From the NCBI GenBank assembly GCA_027452145.1, contig DAIDHB010000057.1, forward strand, positions 1 to 32,912: 32,912 nt of DNA, read 5' to 3'. Positions 16,177-23,751 of this stretch are shown here, in pieces. Positions within the stretch are counted from its first letter, which is position 1, and each line of letters opens with the position of its first letter. This DNA comes from Planctomycetales bacterium. Lineage in GTDB: Bacteria; Planctomycetota; Planctomycetia; Isosphaerales; Isosphaeraceae. The notes under the pieces were generated by a model that did not search any database, was not told the DNA's origin, and was given only the letters and a program-made list of their open reading frames with translations. Both the position numbers and the translations under genes were made by a program.

Positions 16177-17657
16177 GGGTGTGGGGTCTCCCGGGAGTCG
16201 GCCGGAGTCGAGATCGGATTGTTGGGATCGGTGACGCGACCTCGGAGGAGGCGAGGCGCGGTTCGCGCCGCCCCGGAATGGAGACCGCAGACGCGGTCGG
16301 TGCAAGGGACGTCGCGCGGCCGACCGGCCGCGAGGGAATTGTACACAATCCGTGCCAGCGGTGCGACCCCCGGGAGGAAGGCGGCCGCGGCCAGCGGCCA
16401 GGCCAGCGGCAGCCGGCAGCCAATCGCCCGCACGGCGTCGAATCCCGACCAGACCCGGCCCGAGCCCGAGACGACGTGCATCGCCCGCAGGCAGGTCTCG
16501 GGCGTCAACGACGGGTGGACCGTCCGCACGTCCACGGCGGTCAGGTCCACCGGCTCGACGACGGCGGCGGGATCCGCCGCGGTGACCAGGGCCATCGAGG
16601 CCCGGCACCGCGGGCAGGCGCCGTCATACAGCACCCTGAGCGGGGCCCGATCGGGATCCGCCGCCAGCCCGCGCACCCACCGGCCCGAGACGAACGCCAG
16701 GTTGGCCGTCAGCATCGCCAGGGTGAACTCGGTCAGGCCGGGGCTCATCAGGGCGATCCCGATGTGCAGGCCGGCGATCCCGGCGAGCATCAGAGGGCGG
16801 GCGATCCGGACCCAGATCAGCACCGGATACAGCAGCTCCAGCGCCAGGCTGAAATGCGTCATCGCATTGATCAGCCAGGGGTCGGCGGAAAGCGAGGTGA
16901 AGTCCAGCACCACGAACTCGCCGGCGGTCATCGTCCCCCACAGCGCCATGCCGTTCCACCACGACGGCCCCTGGAGCTTTCCCAGCCCGGCGATCCCGTA
17001 GATCACCAGCAGGTGCAACTGGATCAGGCGGAGCGCCAGGTTGGCCGAGACCGTCGGCGTCGGGACCGCAGGATCGTCCGGCGACACCTGGCGAGGCGGC
17101 GCGCCCGACGGCCGGGCCCCGGCGGAGGCGGCCGCGGCCGCCCGCGATTGCCGCCAGCGCCGGAGGAATCGATCGAGCGAGACGGCCTGCCCGCTCGCCC
17201 CGGTCGCGGCGAGGTACAGGCACAGCGGCGAGAGGATCTGGTCGAACCCATAAAGCGCGACCGGCACCCGGTGGATTGTCGAGACCACGATCAACCACGA
17301 GAGCACGGCGGTCGTCCGGCTGAACAGGCCGATCGTCCACGACGCCAGCACGGCCAGGCAGCCGGCCCAGGCCAGTCGAAGGCCGCCCTCGGGCACCGCG
17401 TACCACAGCGACCAGACGAACGGGCGATGGTCGTCGTGAATCGCCGACGGCTCGGCCCAACCGTCGGCGCCGAAGTAATCGTGCAGGTCCAGGCCGAGGA
17501 CGAACAGGCTCCAGAACGCCAGCAGCCCCGTGCCCACGCGGATCAGGCCAAGGGCCGTCGGATCGCTCGGCGCGAAGAAAAAGGTATTCCACCCCCGCCG
17601 AGTCGCGCCGAGCAGGTCCGAGAAATACCGGCGGGCCTCGTTCAGAAGTCGTCGCAC
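16173..17657 (-). CDS. HTTM membrane protein fused to a DCC1/DUF393 thiol-oxidoreductase domain
   Basis: About 494 residues. The N-terminal 330 form an HTTM domain, the membrane region shared with vitamin K-dependent gamma-carboxylase: FFFAPSDPTALGLIRVGTG, then LHDYFGADGW, several hydrophobic helices, and HLLVIYGIAGLGKLQGPSWWNG. From about residue 342 a DCC1 domain (DUF393) begins with VLYDGACPRC, whose CPRC (348-351) is a thioredoxin-like redox pair. A Pro/Ala-rich loop (about 190-225) interrupts the helices. Start: GTG 17657 has GGAG seven bases upstream, whereas ATG 17675 has no Shine-Dalgarno; both overlap the upstream gene. It sits between a membrane-anchored protein and a 121-aa protein in one operon. 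Catalysis is unproven for bacterial HTTM proteins. Confidence 0.88.
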   Translation of the reverse strand: MRRLLNEARRYFSDLLGATRRGWNTFFFAPSDPTALGLIRVGTGLLAFWSLFVLGLDLHDYFGADGWAEPSAIHDDHRPFVWSLWYAVPEGGLRLAWAGCLAVLASWTIGLFSRTTAVLSWLIVVSTIHRVPVALYGFDQILSPLCLYLAATGASGQAVSLDRFLRRWRQSRAAAAASAGARPSGAPPRQVSPDDPAVPTPTVSANLALRLIQLHLLVIYGIAGLGKLQGPSWWNGMALWGTMTAGEFVVLDFTSLSADPWLINAMTHFSLALELLYPVLIWVRIARPLMLAGIAGLHIGIALMSPGLTEFTLAMLTANLAFVSGRWVRGLAADPDRAPLRVLYDGACPRCRASMALVTAADPAAVVEPVDLTAVDVRTVHPSLTPETCLRAMHVVSGSGRVWSGFDAVRAIGCRLPLAWPLAAAAFLPGVAPLARIVYNSLAAGRPRDVPCTDRVCGLHSGAARTAPRLLRGRVTDPNNPISTPADSRETPHP

Positions 17658-18358
17658 GCGTAGTCTCCGACCCATTCGGGGGTTGAGAAGAGCGACTCCG
17701 CGAACAGGTCGAACCGCGTCGCACCGGGCTCGTTCAATGCGCGGCGGACCTCGCGGATGTCGGGCAGGAGGTGCTGCTGGAGGTGGATCGTCACCAGCCG
17801 GCAGCCGGGCCGCGTCCGGCAGAGATGCCGCGCATAGGCCCGCGCCAGCCGGCTCTGCGAGGCGTCCCGGACCCGGCGGCGAGCTTCCTGAACGTCGTTG
17901 AACAGGGCATTCGCCAGCCCGAGCTGCCGCTGATGCCTCATCCGGGGGCCGCCGACCTCGCGGCCGGGGAGCCGCACCACCTCCTCGGGCCGTCCGTCCC
18001 CGAACTGGAGCGTCGCCGTCACCACTGGAGTCGGCGGCGGCTCGGCGTAGAAGCGGTAGGAATAGCCCAGGTCCATCACGTCGAAATAGGACCTGAAGCC
18101 GTCGGCGATCGCCCTTTCCAGCTCCGAGGACGGCGGGACCCCCACCGCGCCGGCCACGATCGCGGCGAGGTGGTAGGCCACGATCAGGCTGACCACGACC
18201 CTCGCCCACCGGGGCCATCCCGGCACCCGGTCCTGTCGCGATCTTCCGGCGTCGGAAGACGTCCCGTCGCCGGCGGCAACGGCAGTCGCCTCCTGCGCCA
18301 CGAGGCCGCGCGTCGGCCCGCGTCGTTCGCCGCCCCGCCCTTTCATGGTATTGCCCAT
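17642..18358 (-). CDS. Membrane-anchored partner protein of the HTTM operon
   Basis: A 238-residue protein; ATG 18358 has GGGAGG about 5 bases upstream. The first 45 residues are polar and low-complexity, one membrane helix follows (about 51-73, WARVVVSLIVAYHLAAIVAG), then a domain of about 165 residues with YSYRFYAEPPPTPVVTATLQ and a basic helical stretch. The pattern of one anchor plus a soluble domain next to an HTTM gene is seen in planctomycetes; no named family is recognised. Its 3' end overlaps the start of the HTTM-DCC1 gene by about 16 bp, implying coupled translation and a joint complex. Confidence 0.8.
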   Translation of the reverse strand: MGNTMKGRGGERRGPTRGLVAQEATAVAAGDGTSSDAGRSRQDRVPGWPRWARVVVSLIVAYHLAAIVAGAVGVPPSSELERAIADGFRSYFDVMDLGYSYRFYAEPPPTPVVTATLQFGDGRPEEVVRLPGREVGGPRMRHQRQLGLANALFNDVQEARRRVRDASQSRLARAYARHLCRTRPGCRLVTIHLQQHLLPDIREVRRALNEPGATRFDLFAESLFSTPEWVGDYACDDF

Positions 18359-18740
18359 GACCGCCTCCCGATCGATTCCAACCCGGTCCCGGTCCCCAAC
18401 CATACCCGCCAAAATGACGCCGGACCAGAAATTCGGCCCAATCGTTGCTCTCTGATCCCTACGCCTCGCATACTCAAATTATCCAGTCCGCGGTTTTCCA
18501 CCATTTTGACTTTTCCTCGATTGAACCTGGGGTATGATGATCAGTAGAATCTGGAGAGCCTGAGCAGAGGCTAGCAATTCGGGCGACTTGATGGGCGGGA
18601 GGGCGTGCGCGGGCCTTCGGGTCGTCGCGATGCTCCGCAGAGGCCCAGCCGGATCCTGACGGGGGTTGCACCAGGGGCAATCGGGTGCCGGTCGCGGGTG
18701 TCGCGTTACTTCTTCTGAGTCAGCAACGGGGAGGGGAGTG
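18359..18740. other. Divergent intergenic region
   Basis: About 380 bp between the HTTM operon and the Cys-rich protein gene. It has an AT-rich patch at 18470-18545 with promoter-like words in the plus direction (TTGACT near 18505 and TATGAT near 18533, but 21 bases apart, which is too long). No hairpin with T-run and no credible gene. GGAGGGGAG just before 18741 is the Shine-Dalgarno of the next gene. Confidence 0.5.
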
Positions 18741-19508
18741 ATGCAGGGAACTCTCGTGATGCTGGTGGCGCTCAGCGGTCTGGGCTGCCACAACAAGGGG
18801 TGTGAGATCGCGTATGCTCCGCCGACGTACATGGGCTGCTTCGGCGGCGGCTACAGCGGCTGCTACGCCGACGTGTATCCGGGCCCGGCGATGCCGGCCT
18901 GCTACGCGGGCTGCTACGGCGGTTGCTACAGCGGCTGCTATGGCTGCTACGGGATGGGCTATGCCGGCTGCTATAGCGGCGGTTACGGCGGTTGCTACGG
19001 CGGCGGTTGCTACGGCGGCTGGTACGGCGGATGCTACGGGGCCGGGTACGCCGGGTGCGGGCATCGCCGGCATCGCTGCGGCGGCGGTGGCGGGCTGTTC
19101 CACTGCCGTAAGCGCTCGAGCTGCAACACCTGCGCCTACGTCGAGCCGATGTGCAACAGTTGCGGCTACGGCTACGGCTACGGCGGGGCCTATGCCCCGG
19201 CGGTCTTCGGATCGGCCGTGGGGATGAGCTACCCGTCGATGCCGTCCAGCCAGACGCTGACGGTCCCGTCGAAGCAGTATGGCACGACGACCGGCACGAC
19301 CACGATGCCGTCGGAGGTGGCGCCTCCGGTTCCGGCGAACCCGGTGACGCCGAGCACGACGGCCCCGCCGGCCCCGGAGACGACGGTCCCGGCGACGACC
19401 ATCCCGGGAACGACCGTCCCGGCGACGCCGGTCCCGCCGGCCGAGACGATCACCCCGCCCGCGCCGCGTCCGGCCACCCCGGCGGCCCCGCGGGTCCCGG
19501 CGACCTGA
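18741..19508 (+). CDS. Cys/Gly/Tyr-rich exported protein with Pro/Thr tail
   Basis: A 255-residue protein starting at ATG 18741 with a strong Shine-Dalgarno. The first 16 residues are a short hydrophobic leader ending GLGC, a possible but non-canonical lipobox. Residues 30-110 are dense degenerate repeats of the type GCYxGGCYxG with Tyr and Cys alternating through glycine. A basic Cys/His knot follows (HRRHRCGGGG, then CRKRSSCNTCAYVEPMCNSC), and the last 80 residues are a Pro/Thr/Val stalk (TTVPATTIPGTTVPATPVP). Composition suggests a cross-linked structural or adhesive surface protein. It is not a metallothionein, since the Cys are too regularly spaced with Tyr. No family recognised; the coding call is strong because the repeat register is kept in frame. 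Confidence 0.8.
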   Translation: MQGTLVMLVALSGLGCHNKGCEIAYAPPTYMGCFGGGYSGCYADVYPGPAMPACYAGCYGGCYSGCYGCYGMGYAGCYSGGYGGCYGGGCYGGWYGGCYGAGYAGCGHRRHRCGGGGGLFHCRKRSSCNTCAYVEPMCNSCGYGYGYGGAYAPAVFGSAVGMSYPSMPSSQTLTVPSKQYGTTTGTTTMPSEVAPPVPANPVTPSTTAPPAPETTVPATTIPGTTVPATPVPPAETITPPAPRPATPAAPRVPAT

Positions 19509-19567
19509 GCCGTCGGAATCGATCGAGCGATGGCCGGCCGCCCGATGCGGCCGCGAGGATGAATCTG

Positions 19568-19609
19568 ACGAGACGGGCCGCTCCCGCAACGGGGCGGCCC
19601 GCTTCGTTT
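19568..19609 (+). terminator. GC-rich hairpin after the Cys-rich gene
   Basis: Arms CGGGCCGCTCC (19574-19584) and GGGGCGGCCCG (19591-19601) pair over 11 positions with one G:T, and the stem extends outward with ACGAG/TTCGT. It is followed only by TTTC, so it is a terminator without a proper U-tract. The rest of the 306-bp gap to 19814 shows nothing else beyond GGGAGGA before the next start. Confidence 0.5.
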
Positions 19610-19814
19610 CCCCCCGATTCCGCGGAGGAAGACCCTCGACCCTACCGGTCCCGCCGGCCGATCCGGCTTCCCATGGTCGGGCCTGTCGCTTATCTTGAAC
19701 CGTGTCGGCGGTCGGCCGAACGACCGCCGGTCCGACCGCATGCCACGGTTCTCGATGACGGGAGGAACCGGCGGCAGACAACGATCGCGCCGAAGCCGGG
19801 AGGATCCGCAGGCA

Positions 19815-20732
19815 ATGGATGTTGGCTCGCTCTCCACCGCTGCGCCGTCTCGCCTCACCGAGTCGGACGCGTCCTCGGCGCCCGGTCCCCGACCCGGGCT
19901 CGTCTCGCCGGCCGTGGGCTTCGCCAGCGACGCCGAACGACTCGACTGGCTGATCGCCACCCTCGGCGAGCCCTTCTGCCGCAAGCTCGGGCTGTACCGC
20001 GTCCCCGACGACCTGGTGCTCTCGGTCGTGATCCCCGCCTACAACGAGAAGGCGAGCATCCACGAGATCCTCAGGCGCGTCCGCGCCGTGCCCCTCCGCA
20101 AGGAGATCATCATCGTGGACGACTGCTCCACGGATGGCACGCGCGACATCCTCCGCGAGATGGCGAAGGCCGACGGCGACCTCAAGGTCGTCTTCCACGA
20201 GCGCAACCAGGGCAAGGGCGCCGCTCTGCGCACCGGGTTCCGCGAGGCGACCGGCCAGATCGTCATCGTCCAGGACGCCGACCTCGAATACGACCCGGCG
20301 CAGTACCCCGAGCTGATCCGGCCGATCGTCGAGGACCAGGCCGACGTGGTCTACGGCTCGCGGTTCATCGGCGAGACGCACCGCGTCCTGTATTTCTGGC
20401 ACTCGCTGGCCAACAAGTTCCTGACCCTGCTCTCGAACGCGTTTACCAACCTGAACCTCACCGACATGGAGGTCTGCTACAAGGTCTTCCGCCGCGAGGT
20501 CATCCAGGGGATCGAGCTCAAGAGCGATCGCTTCGGCTTCGAGCCGGAGGTCACCGCCAAGGTGGCGCGCTTCACCTTCCCGGCCCGAGGCGAGCGGCCG
20601 GAGCGGAAGTGCCGGGTCTACGAGCTGCCCGTCTCTTACCACGGCCGGACCTACGCCGAGGGGAAGCACATCGGGGTCAAGGACGGCTTCCAGGCCCTCT
20701 GGTGCATCATCCGTTACGCCATCGCCGACTGA
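19815..20732 (+). CDS. GT2 glycosyltransferase, dolichol/polyprenyl-phosphate mannosyltransferase-like
   Basis: A 305-residue soluble GT-A enzyme. ATG 19815 has GGGAGGA 11 bases upstream; earlier in-frame Met codons lead an Arg-rich non-coding-like stretch. Motifs: [14 protein letters not shown] (69-82), [27 protein letters not shown], and the metal/nucleotide motif QDADLEYDP around 153-161. There is no C-terminal membrane segment, as in the short DPMS class that transfers a hexose from a nucleotide sugar to polyprenyl phosphate. The N-terminal 60 residues are an unusual Ser/Pro-rich extension. It is followed 92 bp downstream by the exported methyltransferase on the same strand, so they may share a transcript. 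Confidence 0.87.
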   Translation: MDVGSLSTAAPSRLTESDASSAPGPRPGLVSPAVGFASDAERLDWLIATLGEPFCRKLGLYRVPDDLVLSVVIPAYNEKASIHEILRRVRAVPLRKEIIIVDDCSTDGTRDILREMAKADGDLKVVFHERNQGKGAALRTGFREATGQIVIVQDADLEYDPAQYPELIRPIVEDQADVVYGSRFIGETHRVLYFWHSLANKFLTLLSNAFTNLNLTDMEVCYKVFRREVIQGIELKSDRFGFEPEVTAKVARFTFPARGERPERKCRVYELPVSYHGRTYAEGKHIGVKDGFQALWCIIRYAIAD

Positions 20733-20824
20733 AGGATCTCGCCCTCGCTCCGCAACACCTGCCCGCCGCGACGGATCGCAACCCACGAACGAGACCGGCA
20801 ACCGAGACAGACGGGGAGCCCGCC

Positions 20825-21679
20825 ATGATCGGGAAGAACCGAGGTTTCAAGAGCTGCGCCGGGCTGCCGGCGCTCGCCGCGGCGATCCTGGTTGCCCTCC
20901 AGGTGCCGGCGGCCGCCCAGGACCCGGCGCCCTCGGGCGGCAAGGACGAGCCCGTCAAATCGACCGCCCGGCCGAAGGCGAAGACAAAGGCAAAAGCCAA
21001 GGCGCCGGCCCGAAATGATCCGCCCGGCTTCTACATGGGCCGGCCGATCGCCGACGTGATGTCCTGGGAGGGCGCCGACTGGCTGTTTCGCGAGACGCGG
21101 ATCCAGGAAGAGCAGCCCGAGGCGATGCTGCGCTCCCTCAAGATCCCGGCCGGGGCCACGGTGGCCGACGTCGGCGCCGGCGCCGGGTATTACAGCATCC
21201 GCCTGGCTCGCAAGGTCGGGCCGAAGGGGGTCGTGTATGCCACGGACGTCCAGCCCGAGATGCTGCGATTCCTGCGGGAAAACGCCCGCGCCGCCCGGGT
21301 CGCGAACATCAAGCCGATCCGCTCCACCCAGACGAAGACCAACCTTCCCGCCGGTACGATTGACCTGATCCTGATGGTCGACGTCTATCACGAGTGCACG
21401 GACCCCGAGGTCATCTTGCAGGGGCTGCTGACGGCGCTCAAGCCGGGCGGGCGGCTCGTGCTGGTCGAGTTCCGCGGCGAGGACCCCGAGGTCCCGATCA
21501 AGCCCGAGCACAAGATGACGCTCGAGCAGGTCCGCAAGGAGGTCGAGCCGCAGGGGTTCACCTTCAAGGAGTCACTCGAGTTCCTCCCCTGGCAGCACGT
21601 GATCATCTTCGAGAAACCGCGCGAGCCCGGGGACGACAAGAAGAAGGCATCGCCTGCCACCACGAAAAAGGCGCAGTGA
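20825..21679 (+). CDS. SAM methyltransferase domain with an N-terminal signal peptide
   Basis: A 284-residue protein with GGGGAG before the ATG. Residues 1-31 look like a Sec signal peptide (GLPALAAAILVALQVPAAAQ), then a Lys/Ala linker (PKAKTKAKAKAPAR), then a class I methyltransferase fold: motif I VADVGAGAGYYS (113-124), acidic loop YATDVQPEML, and LKPGGRLVLVEFRGEDPEVP. The catalytic part resembles small-molecule methyltransferases often annotated only as class I. Export of a SAM-dependent enzyme is odd, because SAM is cytoplasmic. Either the leader is a membrane anchor facing in, or the fold serves another role. The C-terminus is Lys-rich. Confidence 0.85.
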   Translation: MIGKNRGFKSCAGLPALAAAILVALQVPAAAQDPAPSGGKDEPVKSTARPKAKTKAKAKAPARNDPPGFYMGRPIADVMSWEGADWLFRETRIQEEQPEAMLRSLKIPAGATVADVGAGAGYYSIRLARKVGPKGVVYATDVQPEMLRFLRENARAARVANIKPIRSTQTKTNLPAGTIDLILMVDVYHECTDPEVILQGLLTALKPGGRLVLVEFRGEDPEVPIKPEHKMTLEQVRKEVEPQGFTFKESLEFLPWQHVIIFEKPREPGDDKKKASPATTKKAQ

Positions 21680-21750
21680 TCCCTCGCTGACCCCGATCCC
21701 GCCAAGAGCGCAACCGCAAAGGCAAACCAGCAGAAGATCCGGAAAACAGA

Positions 21751-22018
21751 AGATCCGGACTTAACCGCGAAAATCGCGAAAAACGCGAAAAGGATCGGTG
21801 ATCCGTTCGGCAGCGAGTGAGATGCTTGCCCTTGCTTGTTCTCGCTATAATGTTTTGATTTATGGGACTACTGGCCGCATTGTGTGCGGCCGCCGAAGAG
21901 TGGAACAACGGAAGATCTGGTCGCCGTCGCCTGGGACCTCCGTCCCATTCTTTTTTCGCGGTTTTCGCGGTTTTCGCGGTTAAATCCGGATTCTTCTCCT
22001 CGCTTGCCTTCGCGGTTA
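21751..22018. repeat. Inverted nonamer-array element with internal TATAAT
   Basis: Left arm: three contiguous nonamers TAACCGCGA, AAATCGCGA, AAAACGCGA (21762-21788) after GATCCGGAC. Right arm on the opposite strand: TAACCGCGA, AAACCGCGA, AAACCGCGA (21982-21956), flanked by AATCCGGAT, plus one more TAACCGCGA at 22018-22010 whose TAA is the stop codon of the HlyD-type gene. The arms enclose about 165 bp that carry a perfect TATAAT at 21846-21851 pointing rightward, antisense to the HlyD-type gene. A nonautonomous mobile element or a structured RNA is possible. The 336 bp between the flanking genes contain no credible protein. Confidence 0.85.
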
Positions 22019-22942
22019 ATCCCGGGACTCTTGCGAGCCCTCCGGCCTGGCGATTTCGATCTCGACGCGCTGGCCCAGGCGGAGGGGGCTCTTCTCCAGG
22101 AGTGCGATCCGGACGACCAGCACGCGGGTATCCGCGGGACGGCCTGGGTCCTCGGGTCGGGTCTGGCGGGGGACGACTGCGTCGGCGATCTCCTCGACCC
22201 GGCCGCGCCAGGTGGTCTCGGGATAGCCCTCGGCCGAGATCGTCGCGGCGGCGTTCACCGCGACGCGCGGGATGTCGAACTCGTCGACCTCGGCCTCGAT
22301 GCGCAGCCGGTTCAGGTCGGCGATGGTTAATAGCGGCGTGGCGGACGTTACCGTCTCGCCCGGGTCGACGAGGCGGGAGATCACGACGCCGTCGATCGGA
22401 GCGACGATGCGATACCTCGCGGCCTCGGCCTCGAGGCGGTCAACCGCCGCGCGCGCCGCGTCGCGCCGGGCCTCCGCCAGCGCGAGCGTGTCGCGGCGCG
22501 TCTCCGGGGTCGGAGGCTGGATGACGACCATCGGCAGGATGGAGTCCAGCCGCGACCGGGCCTGGGTCAGCCGCAACCCGACCTCGGCCTCCATGAGCTG
22601 TGACTGGGCCTCGCGCAGCGATGCGCGGACCTCGTCATCGCGCAGGCGTACGAGCAGTTCGCCCCTGCGCACGGCGGTTTTCTCGCGAGCCGGCATCTCG
22701 ACGATCGTGCCGAGCACCTCGGTGCCGACCGTGACCTCGGCGCCCGGATAGGCGGCGACCCGGCCCTCGGCCGTCACGCGGTCGATCGCGGAGTCGGCCG
22801 ATACGGCCGGCTCGACCCGGACAACCTCGGTCGCCCCGGCGCGGGCGACGATGGCCTGGATCGACTGCCACGCCAGCGCGATCACGAGGACGACCGCGGA
22901 GGCCGGCAGCACGACTCGACCCAGGATCATCGACGGCGACAT
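22016..22942 (-). CDS. HlyD-family periplasmic adaptor (DevB-like)
   Basis: A 308-residue membrane-fusion protein, shorter than most DevB or HlyD proteins. One N-terminal helix (about 8-31) anchors it. A first lipoyl half (EVTVGTEVLGTIVEMPAREK), a coiled-coil hairpin (SLREAQSQLMEAEVGLRLTQ, then ALAEARRDAARAAVDRLEAE), the second lipoyl half (YRIVAPIDGVVISRLVDPGE) and a beta-barrel follow. It links the ABC transporter encoded just upstream to the outer membrane or cell surface. It starts 4 bp after the ATPase stop, so it is the last gene of the operon. Its TAA stop lies in a nonamer repeat. Confidence 0.9.
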   Translation of the reverse strand: MSPSMILGRVVLPASAVVLVIALAWQSIQAIVARAGATEVVRVEPAVSADSAIDRVTAEGRVAAYPGAEVTVGTEVLGTIVEMPAREKTAVRRGELLVRLRDDEVRASLREAQSQLMEAEVGLRLTQARSRLDSILPMVVIQPPTPETRRDTLALAEARRDAARAAVDRLEAEAARYRIVAPIDGVVISRLVDPGETVTSATPLLTIADLNRLRIEAEVDEFDIPRVAVNAAATISAEGYPETTWRGRVEEIADAVVPRQTRPEDPGRPADTRVLVVRIALLEKSPLRLGQRVEIEIARPEGSQESRD

Positions 22943-22946
22943 CGCT

Positions 22947-23627
22947 TTACGCCTCCTCGTGGATCAACCGGCCGTCGCGGATGGTCACGACCCGGTCGGC
23001 GATGGTGCGCACGCGCGGGTCGTGCGTCACGATCACCATGGCGCGGCCCTCCGAGTGTGCCAGGACGCGGAAAAGCTCGAGCACCCGCCGGCCGTTCTCG
23101 CTGTCGAGGTTGCCGGTCGGCTCGTCGGCGAGGATCACGCTCGACGGCCCCGCCAGCGCGCGGGCCACGGCGACCCGCTGCCGCTGGCCGCCCGAGAGGT
23201 CCCGCGGACGGAACGCCTTGCGATCGCCCAGACCGACAGCCTCGAGCATCCGCTCGGCCTCGCGCCGGGCCTGCTCGCCGCTCCAGCCCTTGAGGTTCAA
23301 TCCGTATGCCACATTCTCCATCGCCGAGAGCGCCGCGAACAGGTTGAATTGCTGGAAGACGAAGCCGATCGACCGACGCCGAAGGTCGCGCAGCTCGTCC
23401 GGACGGCGGGGATCGACCGCGCGGCCGTCGACGACGATCCGCCCCGAGGACGGGGTGAGCAGGCAGCCCAGGATGCACAGCAACGTCGTCTTGCCCGAGC
23501 CCGAGGGACCCTCGACCGCCACGATCTCGCCGCGGTCGACGGCCAGCGAGACCCCGCGCAGCGCGGGCACCTCGAGGGCCCCCTCGCGGTAAATCTTCGA
23601 GACGTCGTCGGCCTCGAGCACCGGCAT
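22947..23627 (-). CDS. ABC transporter ATPase (LolD/MacB/DevA type)
   Basis: A 226-residue nucleotide-binding subunit. Walker A GPSGSGKT (40-47), Q-loop FVFQQFNLF, signature LSGGQRQR (144-151), Walker B VILADEP (164-170) and the switch His202 in VTHD are all intact. The motif FQQFNLF and the compact length place it with the MacB/LolD/DevA group that powers FtsX-type permeases to extract or extrude lipids and peptides from the membrane. It lies between the permease (124 bp upstream) and the adaptor (4 bp downstream). The 124-bp gap holds a palindromic repeat pair. Confidence 0.95.
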   Translation of the reverse strand: MPVLEADDVSKIYREGALEVPALRGVSLAVDRGEIVAVEGPSGSGKTTLLCILGCLLTPSSGRIVVDGRAVDPRRPDELRDLRRRSIGFVFQQFNLFAALSAMENVAYGLNLKGWSGEQARREAERMLEAVGLGDRKAFRPRDLSGGQRQRVAVARALAGPSSVILADEPTGNLDSENGRRVLELFRVLAHSEGRAMVIVTHDPRVRTIADRVVTIRDGRLIHEEA

Positions 23628-23676
23628 GACGTCGCTTGCCTCCTCACTCTTGCCCCGGCAGGAAAGTTCCTCAAGT

Positions 23677-23731
23677 AGGTCGGGCAGTCTTGCCCGACCC
23701 CGCGGCCACGTCGGCCAAGACTGGCCGACCT
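23677..23731. repeat. REP-like hairpin pair with complementary loops
   Basis: Hairpin 1: arms GGTCGGGCA (23678-23686) and TGCCCGACC (23691-23699), loop GTCT. Hairpin 2: arms GTCGGCCA (23710-23717) and TGGCCGAC (23722-23729), loop AGAC. Hairpin 2 is an inverted, diverged copy of hairpin 1; the outer ends AGGTCGG and CCGACCT also pair. It lies within the operon between permease and ATPase genes and has no T-run. Confidence 0.88.
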
Positions 23732-23751
23732 GCTTTCAGGCCGGCGTCATA

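Noticed and set aside
18720..20801. 693-codon minus-strand frame opposite the Cys-rich and glycosyltransferase genes
   Set aside because: Composed of Arg/Gly/Ala/Val low complexity; the plus strand has clear GT2 motifs and strong ribosome sites.
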